DNA of 13,416 nucleotides, taken from positions 1,462 to 14,877 of the forward strand of contig DDIC01000072.1 in assembly GCA_002338335.1 (NCBI GenBank). The letters run 5' to 3'. Position numbers and translations under genes: made by a program. The notes beneath the pieces were generated by a model, which ran no database searches, was not told where the DNA came from, and worked only from the letters and a program-made list of their open reading frames with translations. Positions 1 through 7,054 of the stretch are shown in pieces. The DNA is from Bacteroidetes bacterium UBA1860. Lineage in GTDB: Bacteria > Bacteroidota > Rhodothermia > Balneolales > Balneolaceae. The first letter of the stretch is position 1. Each line of letters opens with the position of its first letter.

Positions 1-211
1 CATCCAAGCGGCTTGTACCCACCCTATCCTGTCGGGTCCTGCGTTTCAACGCATTGAGGACTCACCCATCGACATGATGTTGGTCACCGACACAGTCCCA
101 TTATCTCGCCCCTCAAGCAAGCTCAAAGTGCTGAGTGTGGCCGCCATATTCGCTGAAGCCATCCAACGGATTCACACGAATGACACCATCAGTGCGTTGT
201 TTAATGACTAA
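1..211 (+). CDS. prs: Ribose-phosphate pyrophosphokinase, C-terminal part (partial)
   Basis: This is the 3' end of a gene that enters from the left edge. The frame starting at base 2 gives 69 residues up to TAA at 209-211. It contains the family landmarks ACTHPILSGPAFQRI, SPIDMMLVTDTVPL and KVLSVAAIFAEAIQRIH, typical of the C-terminal third of PRPP synthetase. The enzyme transfers pyrophosphate from ATP to ribose 5-phosphate. The product, PRPP, feeds purine, pyrimidine, histidine, tryptophan and NAD synthesis in the cytosol. The PRPP-binding loop and most ATP-site residues lie outside the window. The next gene is rplY, 48 nt downstream, and prs-ctc-pth is a recurring bacterial order. Identification is firm; the missing N-terminus cannot be judged. 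Confidence 0.95.
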   Translation, partial: IQAACTHPILSGPAFQRIEDSPIDMMLVTDTVPLSRPSSKLKVLSVAAIFAEAIQRIHTNDTISALFND

Positions 212-259
212 GTCGTTGCAATAGTTAACTGAGTTTCAATAACCTAAACATCATCTATC

Positions 260-931
260 ATGACGCCTCCGGAAGTAACAAAAATAGAAGGAATCAAGCG
301 CGAGCTTGGGCGTAAATCAGCGTCCGATCTTCGTGCCTCTAGACGAGTTCCTGCTGTTTTGTATGGCCCAAACGTCACAGATAATATCCACTTTTCGGTC
401 GAAGAGATCGCATTGGAAAAAATTCTGTCCGTGCCTACCACAAAACTGCAAGACATTACCATTGACGGTCAGAATTACAGGACTTTATTAAAAAATGTGG
501 AGTTTGATCCGATTACGGACAAGCCTCTACACGCAGATTTTTATGTCCTTAGCGACTCCCATCCAGTAAGCCTAAAAGTTCCTATTCGATTGATTGGAAC
601 TCCTCGTGGTGTTCTCGAAGGGGGTGGACGCATGTTCCAGCCACTCAAGATCATGCGTATTAAAGTGCTTCCAGACAAAATTCCTGCTGATTTTTCGCTT
701 GATGTAAGCCATCTAAAAATTGGTGATGCCTTGCGAGTTTCAGATGTTGACATGGATGGGATTATCCCATTGGACGCAAGCTCGAGAACCATTGTTGTCA
801 TTAAACCACCTAAAGGAGCACTTGTTGAAGAAACCCCTGAGCTTGAAGAGGGTGATGAAGGCGAAACAAGTGACGCTTCAGCATCAGGTAGCGGTGACGA
901 TGGTAGCTCTGAAGAAAGCAACGAGTCATAA
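260..931 (+). CDS. rplY: 50S ribosomal protein L25, long (CTC/TL5) form
   Basis: The 223-residue product is a two-domain L25 of the CTC/TL5 type, which binds 5S rRNA in the large subunit. Residues about 10-100 form the L25 beta-barrel, recognisable from LRASRRVPAVLYGP and the LLKNVEFDPITDKPLHADF stretch. Residues about 105-190 are the C-terminal TL5 domain (VPIRLIGTPRGVLEGG, then DVSHLKIGDALRVSDV). The last 30 or so residues are a low-complexity acidic Ser/Gly/Asp/Glu tail, probably disordered and common in long L25 proteins. The start is the ATG at 260. No Shine-Dalgarno motif precedes it, as for most genes here. It lies 48 nt after prs and 66 nt before pth. In other bacteria this form is also called general stress protein CTC; stress control is not visible here. 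Confidence 0.93.
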   Translation: MTPPEVTKIEGIKRELGRKSASDLRASRRVPAVLYGPNVTDNIHFSVEEIALEKILSVPTTKLQDITIDGQNYRTLLKNVEFDPITDKPLHADFYVLSDSHPVSLKVPIRLIGTPRGVLEGGGRMFQPLKIMRIKVLPDKIPADFSLDVSHLKIGDALRVSDVDMDGIIPLDASSRTIVVIKPPKGALVEETPELEEGDEGETSDASASGSGDDGSSEESNES

Positions 932-997
932 ATCCATTATGAGTGTCAATTCTAGGGGAAGACACGACGAATTGATGCTCTTCATGGCCCCATCGCG

Positions 998-1585
998 ATG
1001 AAAATGATCACAGGACTCGGTAATCCAGGCAATGCATATTGGGACACACGTCACAACGTAGGGTTTGATATTGCTGATGCCCTGGTTGATCAGTATGGAC
1101 AGGGGGAGCGATCCATGACGGGCTCCTACGAAATGGCAGAATGTCGTTTCAAAGGTCAAACGTTTATGGTGATGAAGCCCATGACCTTCATGAATCGAAG
1201 TGGACGTGCCGTAACCAAAGCACTTGCTCACACTCAGGTCTCATTGGATGATATGATTGTATGTTACGACGATTTTAATCTACCTCTTGGTGAACTCCGC
1301 ATGAAACATGGCGGAAGTGCAGGAGGGCATAATGGAATTCAAGATATCATTGACCAAACAGGGACTCGTGAGTTTCCAAGACTACGTTTTGGTATAGGCA
1401 ACGATTTTCCTCGCGGAATGCAGGTTGAGTACGTTCTTTCACGATTCTCTTCGAGTGAGAAGGAAATTGTGGATGAGGCTACAGCACTTGCCGTCGAAGC
1501 TCTTGCTACCTTCATCCGAGCTGATCTAACCACAGCCATGAATCACTTTAACAAGAAGACTATACAACCAAAAACTCAAACATAA
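998..1585 (+). CDS. pth: Peptidyl-tRNA hydrolase
   Basis: The 195-residue protein has the length and motifs of bacterial Pth. This cytosolic esterase releases the peptide from peptidyl-tRNA that has dropped off the ribosome, recycling tRNA. GLGNPG is at 6-11, followed by TRHNVGF with catalytic His19. MTFMNRSG at 62-69 supplies Asn66 and YDDFNLPLG at 90-98 supplies Asp91. GGSAGGHNGI at 105-114 supplies Asn112. These match the active-site Asn, His, Asn, Asp and Asn known from E. coli Pth. The start is ATG 998; a second ATG two codons later is equally compatible because no ribosome binding site separates them. The gene follows rplY by 66 nt and precedes hppA by 4 nt, so it is probably read together with hppA. 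Confidence 0.95.
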   Translation: MKMITGLGNPGNAYWDTRHNVGFDIADALVDQYGQGERSMTGSYEMAECRFKGQTFMVMKPMTFMNRSGRAVTKALAHTQVSLDDMIVCYDDFNLPLGELRMKHGGSAGGHNGIQDIIDQTGTREFPRLRFGIGNDFPRGMQVEYVLSRFSSSEKEIVDEATALAVEALATFIRADLTTAMNHFNKKTIQPKTQT

Positions 1586-1589
1586 ACTC

Positions 1590-3782
1590 ATGTTAATCAC
1601 ACTCATCTCTCTGATACCTGCAGCAGGTATCCTAGCCTTGCTCTTCACGGCCATCAAAAGCCAGTGGGTAGCCAAGCAAGAGGTCGGAACAGAAAAAATG
1701 GCTCGTATTGCAGAAAGCATTACCGAAGGAGCTATGGCATTCCTCAAAGCGGAGTATAGAATATTAGCCATCTTTGTGGTGCTTGTGGCTGCCCTTTTAG
1801 GATTCTCTGCAGATGCAGAAACCTCCTCTCCATTTGTTGCCTTATCTTTTATCGTTGGAGCTGTCTGCTCTGGCCTTGCAGGATTTATTGGTATGCGCGT
1901 CGCAACCAAAGCCAATGTTCGTACAACTCACGCTGCTCGCACAAGCCTTGGCGCAGGTCTTAATGTCGCTTTTGCGGGTGGATCTGTCATGGGTCTTGGT
2001 GTTGTAGGACTTGGCCTTTTAGGGCTTGGAGGTCTATTTTTCCTTTATCAAACCATGTTTGGCCTTGAAGTGGATGGGGTAAACAAAGTCCTTACCGTTA
2101 TCACTAGTTTCTCTTTTGGGGCATCTTCCATTGCACTTTTTGCGCGTGTTGGTGGTGGTATTTACACCAAAGCTGCGGACGTGGGAGCTGATCTTGTGGG
2201 GAAAGTCGAAGCAGGAATCCCTGAAGATCACCCACTAAACCCTGCGACCATCGCCGATAATGTGGGCGATAATGTTGGAGATGTTGCCGGTATGGGCGCC
2301 GATCTGTTTGAATCATATGTGGGCTCTATCATTGGAGCCATGGTCTTGGGTGCAGCCTTTATGGTTGTCCCAAGTTTTGCAGATAGTATCGATTTTGCAG
2401 GCTTGAATGCGGTTATCCTGCCTATGGTGTTGGCCGGTGTTGGCATCATTACCTCCATTATCGGGACCTTTTTCGTCCGTGTCAAAGAAGGTGGGAATCC
2501 TCAAAAGGCTCTTAATATTGGAGAATTTTCTTCGGCTTTGATTATGCTTGTAGCTTCTTACTTCTTGATCACATGGATCCTTCCTGCACAATGGACCTTT
2601 GATGGCAAAGAGTACAGCGCTCTGGGAGTTTTCTGGGCCACCTTGTTTGGCTTAGGTGCAGGCCTCTCCATTGGACTCATTACCGAATACTACACAGGTA
2701 CGGGTACGCGTCCAGTTCTTTCGATTGTGCGTCAATCTTTGACCGGTTCTGCAACGAACATTATTGCTGGACTCGGTGTCGGAATGATCTCTACGGCGAT
2801 TCCAATCATTATCATTGCTGTGGCTATTTTAGGAGCTTACCATTTTGCGGGTCTTTATGGAATAGCGATTGCTGCTGTGGGAATGCTTTCCAACACAGGG
2901 GTTCAGTTGGCTGTTGATGCGTATGGCCCGATTTCTGATAATGCCGGTGGTATTGCCGAGATGGCAGAGCTTCCAAAAGAAGTACGTCAACGTACTGACA
3001 AGCTGGATGCCGTTGGTAACACAACCGCTGCCATTGGAAAGGGTTTTGCGATTGGTTCTGCAGCGTTGACAGCACTTGCGTTATTCTCAGCGTTCATTAC
3101 TTCTTATAATATTGCCAATCCAGACAATCCACTTGTTTCGATTTCGATCACCAATCCAAGCGTGATGGCATCCCTTTTTGTGGGAGCTATGTTGCCGTTC
3201 CTTTTCTCTGCGCTTTCCATGCAAGCTGTGGGGCGTGCAGCCATGTCGATGATTGAGGAAGTTCGCCGCCAGTTCAACACCATTCCAGAACTACGTGCTG
3301 CATTGGATGTCATGAAGAAAAACGAAGGCAAAGAAATGGATGCATGGAGTGCTGCTGATCGTAAGGTCTTTGACGCTGCAGATGGAAAGGCTGAGTATGC
3401 AAAATGTGTGGAGATTTCTACAACCGCTTCCATCCGTGAAATGGTCCTTCCTGGACTTCTTGCGGTGGCGGTTCCCGTTGCTTTTGGATTCCTTGGTGGA
3501 GCCGAAATGCTTGGCGGCCTCCTAGCTGGTGTGACAGCATCAGGTGTTCTAATGGCGCTTTTCCAGTCTAATGCGGGTGGAGCTTGGGATAATGCTAAGA
3601 AAATGGTCGAAGAAGGTGTCGAGATTAACGGCGAGATGTACTACAAAGGGTCAGAGCCTCATAAGGCAGCTGTCGTAGGTGATACAGTAGGAGATCCTTT
3701 CAAAGATACCTCTGGACCTTCACTCAACATCTTGATCAAGCTTATGTCTGTTGTGGCACTTGTGATTGCCAGCATGATTTAA
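1590..3782 (+). CDS. hppA: Membrane-bound ion-pumping pyrophosphatase, K+-dependent type
   Basis: The 730-residue integral membrane protein couples PPi hydrolysis to export of H+ or Na+. It has the usual set of about 16 hydrophobic helices, beginning right at the N-terminus. PPi/Mg-binding motifs are KAADVGADLVGKVE at 194-207, DNVGDNVGD at 223-231, DAYGPISDNAGG around 443-453 and VGDTVGDPFKDTSGP near the C-terminus. GNTTAAIG has Ala480 and Gly483, the signature of the K+-dependent subfamily; K+-independent enzymes carry Lys at the first site. Glu241 in LFESY is placed as in Na+-transporting Thermotoga PPase, but some H+ pumps share it, so the ion is uncertain. The loop EDHPLNP departs from the usual EDDPRNP. 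The gene starts 4 nt after pth and ends 4 nt before the next ORF. There is no Shine-Dalgarno sequence before ATG 1590. Confidence 0.96.
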   Translation: MLITLISLIPAAGILALLFTAIKSQWVAKQEVGTEKMARIAESITEGAMAFLKAEYRILAIFVVLVAALLGFSADAETSSPFVALSFIVGAVCSGLAGFIGMRVATKANVRTTHAARTSLGAGLNVAFAGGSVMGLGVVGLGLLGLGGLFFLYQTMFGLEVDGVNKVLTVITSFSFGASSIALFARVGGGIYTKAADVGADLVGKVEAGIPEDHPLNPATIADNVGDNVGDVAGMGADLFESYVGSIIGAMVLGAAFMVVPSFADSIDFAGLNAVILPMVLAGVGIITSIIGTFFVRVKEGGNPQKALNIGEFSSALIMLVASYFLITWILPAQWTFDGKEYSALGVFWATLFGLGAGLSIGLITEYYTGTGTRPVLSIVRQSLTGSATNIIAGLGVGMISTAIPIIIIAVAILGAYHFAGLYGIAIAAVGMLSNTGVQLAVDAYGPISDNAGGIAEMAELPKEVRQRTDKLDAVGNTTAAIGKGFAIGSAALTALALFSAFITSYNIANPDNPLVSISITNPSVMASLFVGAMLPFLFSALSMQAVGRAAMSMIEEVRRQFNTIPELRAALDVMKKNEGKEMDAWSAADRKVFDAADGKAEYAKCVEISTTASIREMVLPGLLAVAVPVAFGFLGGAEMLGGLLAGVTASGVLMALFQSNAGGAWDNAKKMVEEGVEINGEMYYKGSEPHKAAVVGDTVGDPFKDTSGPSLNILIKLMSVVALVIASMI

Positions 3783-3786
3783 GCCT

Positions 3787-4494
3787 ATGTATATCCTCAA
3801 GTGGATTTTTGACCATGACTTGAGACTTCATGATTTGATTCATCCCCCATTATCGCAAACGGGGGATGAACCATCTCATTCAACAATGTCAGATCGATCT
3901 CTCGAAGATTTTTTATCCCCAGATCCGACCTACTCACGTTTTTATTTTAGCGCGACAAATCTTGATGCCGAACACTTCGGCCTGAGTATTTATCCTCACA
4001 TTGAGGCATTTTTTAGTGGCCTCGAGCAACACTTTGGTGAAACGAATAGGTTGACAACAAGAGGTCCTCAAGTGTCGATTCACCAGGCTATTCAGGCGCT
4101 CTACCATGGACAGTGTTTGATTTTAACCCCTCCGGATGAAGCTCTTGACCCTGAAATCATTCGATCCATGAGTATTACCAGTGGTGAAGAGCCTACTAAG
4201 CATCGTGCATTTTTGGGGTATCAACTGCAAAAAGGCCACACTGTCTTGTTCAAAGAGCAATCTCACCATGGCTACGATCTCCAGATGTACACTCCACGTA
4301 ATATCTACGGCGACTTATTCGCCTTCATGAAAAGCCTTGCCTTCTTTGATCCAGAGCAAACTCCAACTCGTTTGTTTAGTATTAATGCCAAACGGATGAG
4401 GTCAGAGCGTCAATTTTATTTTGAGATGTGGAGCCTCGACCAACCTCCTCATGGCTTTGAAGAGGTATTTCCCCAAACCGACGCCCCATACTGA
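3787..4494 (+). CDS. Unrecognised protein, 235 residues, downstream of hppA
   Basis: I do not recognise this protein. The frame is open for 235 codons, starts 4 nt after the hppA stop and shows a normal residue mix, so it is probably a real cytosolic gene. No signal peptide, membrane helix or known catalytic motif is visible. It is rich in aromatic residues and His, with a conserved-looking core from about residue 48 (SRFYFSATNLDAEHFGLSIY) to residue 225. The start is uncertain. ATG 3787 gives the full length. ATG 3886 (Met34, MSDRSLEDF) would leave a 10-bp perfect hairpin (3839-3870) outside the coding region and give 202 residues. Neither ATG has a Shine-Dalgarno motif. The position suggests co-transcription with pth-hppA, but a link to pyrophosphate or ion transport would be guesswork. 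Confidence 0.65.
   Translation: MYILKWIFDHDLRLHDLIHPPLSQTGDEPSHSTMSDRSLEDFLSPDPTYSRFYFSATNLDAEHFGLSIYPHIEAFFSGLEQHFGETNRLTTRGPQVSIHQAIQALYHGQCLILTPPDEALDPEIIRSMSITSGEEPTKHRAFLGYQLQKGHTVLFKEQSHHGYDLQMYTPRNIYGDLFAFMKSLAFFDPEQTPTRLFSINAKRMRSERQFYFEMWSLDQPPHGFEEVFPQTDAPY
3839..3870. repeat. 10-bp perfect inverted repeat, candidate hairpin
   Basis: TTCATCCCCC at 3839-3848 pairs exactly with GGGGGATGAA at 3861-3870 around a 12-nt loop. It begins 57 nt after the hppA stop and lies inside the longest reading of the following ORF. The stem is strong (five consecutive G-C pairs) but is not followed by a T run, so it is not a standard intrinsic terminator. It could be an mRNA 3'-end stabiliser for hppA, an attenuating structure, or a 5' leader element if the next gene starts at 3886. 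Confidence 0.6.
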
Positions 4495-4700
4495 TCTGTA
4501 GAGGGTAGTGGGTACCTCACTATGTGTGTCGATTCAGAATCTTCATCGACATAATGAAGCAATACTCCGTTATCCCCCACAACAAATTCGCTGAATCGCT
4601 CACCCGTCCGAATCGATTTTATGTAGTCACCTGTTTCGGTGTTATATAGATCCAAACGCGTCATTAACCCATCTGTTCTACCCGAAAAAGAAGTGTGCAT
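4449..4700 (-). pseudogene. Probable beta-propeller gene remnant (C-terminal blade)
   Basis: This short minus-strand frame of 83 codons runs from ATG 4700 to TGA 4449. Its middle part reads like one complete propeller blade: LDLYNTETGDYIKSIRTGE, then FSEFVVGDNGVLLHYVDEDS, then THIVRYPLP. That is typical of the final repeat of 6-bladed (NHL/TolB-like) propellers in Bacteroidota. A whole propeller needs about 300 residues, and an in-frame TAA at 4719-4721 closes the frame just upstream. No matching blade was found between there and the methyltransferase. The last residues (after PLP) are antisense to the 3' end of the unknown plus-strand gene, a 46-nt overlap, which suggests the original stop was lost. 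I infer a decayed 3' fragment. A small intact gene or a chance ORF remain possible. Confidence 0.4.
4506..4522 (+). terminator. Weak stem-loop just after the unknown gene
   Basis: TAGTGGG, a 3-nt loop and CTCACTA form a 7-bp stem with one G-U pair on the plus-strand RNA, starting 12 nt after the TGA at 4492-4494. No T tract follows, so this could only be a weak or factor-dependent 3' end. The structure is less stable on the minus strand, where the G-U becomes an A-C mismatch. That favours a role for the plus-strand transcript if it has one. Confidence 0.25.
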
Positions 4701-4857
4701 AGCCCTATGCAGGAGTATTTATAGGTTATCTTCATGAGAGTGATGGATGTTGAGTTAGGATTTTTGGAGGACGTGTGTGCGTGATACACATCCATCCCCC
4801 TGCGTCTCTAACAGAGCCTTCACATCTCGATTCCTTACACGATAAATGATTATTTTT
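4701..4857. other. Non-coding gap with inverted repeats
   Basis: No convincing gene is seen between the propeller remnant and the end of the methyltransferase gene. GATGGATGT at 4742-4750 is a perfect 9-bp inverted match to ACATCCATC at 4788-4796. Nested inside, GGACGTGT at 4769-4776 pairs with ACACATCC at 4786-4793, with one mismatch on the plus strand that becomes a G-U pair on the minus-strand RNA. The two structures share bases and are mutually exclusive. Neither is followed by a clear T run on either strand. The stretch may hold the 3' untranslated region of the methyltransferase mRNA. Confidence 0.4.
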
Positions 4858-5679
4858 TTATCTCTTTCGACAAAAAAAGATCATCCTTGAGGACATTTGG
4901 GAGTCAAACGGTTGACCATCATAATGGCCTGCCATCACTTCAATGGATAGACCCACCTCACCAAAATGTTTTTCGAACCACGATTGAGGGTGTAATCGCA
5001 CCTCTTCACGTGCGTGATATTCCTCTGGAAGGTCTTCGAGTACGCCATCTTCCCCCTCCACAGCAGTGCGTGTCGTATGCTTCTCAAAGTGCATTTCCTT
5101 GACAACACGATCTACATGCAAAGATCGTTTGATATGTACATTGTAGCCGGGTATGGACTGCTCTTCCGATTCTTGAAGGTTGGCAACAACCCATGTTGGA
5201 TTAAGTGTATCCATTAAGAACCATCCATCAGTGGCCATCATCTGAACCACAGCATCGAGCACGCGTCGATCATCCATTGGATCAACGAAGTAGCCAAAAG
5301 AGGTGAAAAGGTTAAAAATCCCATCAAATGTTGTTGGCAGAGCCTCTCTCATATCTCCCTGAAGAAAGGTAACAGATGAAGACACCTGCACCTGTTCTGC
5401 CTTCAATCGTGCGTCTTTAAGCGATTGAGATGATAAATCAAGACCTGTTACCGTAAACCCTCGTTGAGCTAGAGCAACGGAGTGCCTTCCCCGCCCACAT
5501 CCTAGATCTAAGACATGAGCAGGCGGAGTAATATTGAGATCTCTCTCGAGCCAATCAACTAATTGCAGTGCCTCTTGTCCATCTCGGTGCGCATATAGTA
5601 ACTTATAGAATTGAGTATCAAACCACGTGGCATACCAAGGCTTGGATTCTTGTGAGGATGTGTCGGATCCTTGGGGCAT
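4858..5679 (-). CDS. Class I SAM-dependent methyltransferase
   Basis: The 273-residue protein carries a Rossmann-type SAM-binding fold. Motif I is VLDLGCGRGRHS at about 56-67. The acidic residue at the end of the second strand is Asp81 (VTGLDLS), motif III starts at GDM near 108-110, and NLFTSFGYF at 123-131 lies by the active site. The N-terminus, WYATWFDTQFYKLLYAHRD at about 15-33, matches the opening of a widespread Bacteroidota methyltransferase family of unknown substrate. It is probably cytosolic, with no signal peptide or membrane helix. The substrate cannot be read from the sequence. The start is ATG 5679, without a Shine-Dalgarno motif. The gene is divergent from pyrF across only 41 nt, so the two promoters must lie close together or overlap the coding regions. 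Confidence 0.88.
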   Translation of the reverse strand: MPQGSDTSSQESKPWYATWFDTQFYKLLYAHRDGQEALQLVDWLERDLNITPPAHVLDLGCGRGRHSVALAQRGFTVTGLDLSSQSLKDARLKAEQVQVSSSVTFLQGDMREALPTTFDGIFNLFTSFGYFVDPMDDRRVLDAVVQMMATDGWFLMDTLNPTWVVANLQESEEQSIPGYNVHIKRSLHVDRVVKEMHFEKHTTRTAVEGEDGVLEDLPEEYHAREEVRLHPQSWFEKHFGEVGLSIEVMAGHYDGQPFDSQMSSRMIFFCRKR

Positions 5680-5720
5680 AAATCGAGGGTTGTTCGTGGG
5701 TTTTCGTAAATTGGCGCATC

Positions 5721-6599
5721 ATGAGATCGGAGAAATATACAGACAAACTAGCTTCCTCTATACGAGAAACCGAATCGGTCGCATGCATCGGTTTAGATCC
5801 AGTTCCAGAACGACTTCCTCCAGCCATTCTTGAGAATGAGGACTCTCTAGACCAACAAATTCTGACATTTTGCAAGGAAGTTGTCGATGTGACCACCCCT
5901 TACGCTGCCGCTTTTAAAATCAACACTGCTTTTTTTGAGCAGCTTGGCGCTCGGGGATGGGAAATGATGGAGGAGTTTGTAGAATATATTCCCGAAGACA
6001 AAGTGGTCATTCTTGATGCAAAACGTGGTGATATTGGCACTACTGCGAAGGCCTACGCGCGTGCACTGTTTGATGCCGTAGGTGCAGACGCCGTGACAGT
6101 AAACCCTTTGATGGGTCTTGAGACACTTGAGTCCTTTGTAGAGGAGGAGTGGCAGGGGATCTATGCCCTTGCATGTACATCCAATCCTGGAGCTGAACAA
6201 TTTCTGAAATTACCCTTGCAAGGGGGTGGAACACTTTCAACGGCTATAGCTGAAGCTTTGGCAGAGTTTCAGAAAGACCCCTTAGTAGAAGGGTCCGTCG
6301 GTCTTGTTGTAGGCGCTACCCAGCCTGAAGATGCAAAGGCGATCATTGAACTCTCAGGGGATGCACCCCTTTTAATCCCAGGACTAGGTGCTCAAGGGGG
6401 TGACGTTGAAGCATGGGTACACCTTTTGCAGTCGTATCATGGATTACCTCTATTTAACTCTAGTCGAGCTATTTTGTACGCTCATGAAGAGGATGATACC
6501 GGCTTAAGCTGGCAACAAGCGACAGAAATTGCAGCTCTGACGTTCAAGAACTCTTTGCAGGCGATCACCACGCATGTAATTGATTCAATGAATCAGTGA
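5721..6599 (+). CDS. pyrF: Orotidine 5'-phosphate decarboxylase, long (type 2) form
   Basis: The 292-residue enzyme converts OMP to UMP, the last step of de novo pyrimidine synthesis. The active-site motif LDAKRGDIGTTAKAYA begins at 98, giving Asp99, Lys101 and Asp104 of the catalytic Asp-Lys-Asp set. CIGLDPVPERLP at 22-33 and AFKINTAFFEQLG at 64-76 are the barrel strands that bind substrate. LIPGLGAQGGD and FNSSRAILYA near the C-terminus form the phosphate-binding loops. The length and the NPLMGLETLE stretch place it in the longer PyrF class rather than the 230-residue E. coli type. ATG 5721 is the start, 41 nt from the divergent methyltransferase. The TGA overlaps the GTG of rnhA by 4 nt, so translation of the two is probably coupled. 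Confidence 0.95.
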   Translation: MRSEKYTDKLASSIRETESVACIGLDPVPERLPPAILENEDSLDQQILTFCKEVVDVTTPYAAAFKINTAFFEQLGARGWEMMEEFVEYIPEDKVVILDAKRGDIGTTAKAYARALFDAVGADAVTVNPLMGLETLESFVEEEWQGIYALACTSNPGAEQFLKLPLQGGGTLSTAIAEALAEFQKDPLVEGSVGLVVGATQPEDAKAIIELSGDAPLLIPGLGAQGGDVEAWVHLLQSYHGLPLFNSSRAILYAHEEDDTGLSWQQATEIAALTFKNSLQAITTHVIDSMNQ

Positions 6600-7033
6600 A
6601 AACAATCATTCTTTATACGGACGGAGCATGCTCTGGTAACCCCGGCCCGGGTGGATGGGCTGCATTGCTCATGCATGGCGATCATGAAAAAATGCTTTCA
6701 GGAGCTGATCCCAACACCACCAACAATCGTATGGAAATGATGGCGGTCATTGAAGGTCTAAGGGCCTTGCAAAAACCTTGCCTCGTGCGTGTACATAGTG
6801 ATTCGGCCTATATCATCAATGCGTTTACGCAAGGGTGGATTGATAATTGGATACGTCGTGGGTGGAAAAAAGCGGATAAAAAGCCTGTCGAAAATCAAGA
6901 TTTATGGCGTGATATGATTCAAGCCATGGATAAGCACACCGTGGAATGGGTCAAAGTGAAAGGTCATAGTGATGATGTGCTCAATCAGCGAGTGGACGAA
7001 CAGGCAGTGATGGAATCGAAGCGTATAAAGTAG
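6596..7033 (+). CDS. rnhA: Ribonuclease HI
   Basis: The 145-residue protein is a standard RNase HI, which cuts the RNA strand of RNA/DNA hybrids such as R-loops and lagging-strand primers. The four metal-binding acids are all present: Asp9 (YTDGACSGNPGPGGWA), Glu47 (NNRMEMMA), Asp69 (HSDSAYII) and Asp134 (QRVDEQA). His124 lies in VKGHSDD. The basic, Trp-rich handle WIDNWIRRGWKKADKKPVEN at 81-100 matches the substrate-binding protrusion of the E. coli enzyme. It starts with GTG at 6596, inside the pyrF stop (GTGA overlap), with no Shine-Dalgarno motif; this implies re-initiation after pyrF. It converges on tsaD with 21 nt between the stops. Confidence 0.96.
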   Translation: MKTIILYTDGACSGNPGPGGWAALLMHGDHEKMLSGADPNTTNNRMEMMAVIEGLRALQKPCLVRVHSDSAYIINAFTQGWIDNWIRRGWKKADKKPVENQDLWRDMIQAMDKHTVEWVKVKGHSDDVLNQRVDEQAVMESKRIK

Positions 7034-7054
7034 GGCGTATCCCGAGGTATAATA

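Noticed and set aside
541..921. Long antisense frames opposite rplY, hppA, tsaD, dnaK, aroA and the TPR gene
   Set aside because: They lie fully inside confidently identified genes, show no family motifs, and have the low-complexity Ser/Thr/Pro or Arg-rich look of shadow frames.
955..992. Possible stem GGGGAAGA/TCTTC...CCCC in the rplY-pth gap
   Set aside because: Pairing needs a 4-nt bulge and a long loop; it is weak and has no T tract.
5690..5714. Bacteroidota-type promoter (TTG ... TAAATTGG, compare TAnnTTTG) before pyrF
   Set aside because: The -7-like box has a mismatch and the spacer is only 14 nt. The start site would fall on the pyrF ATG itself. Not strong enough to annotate.
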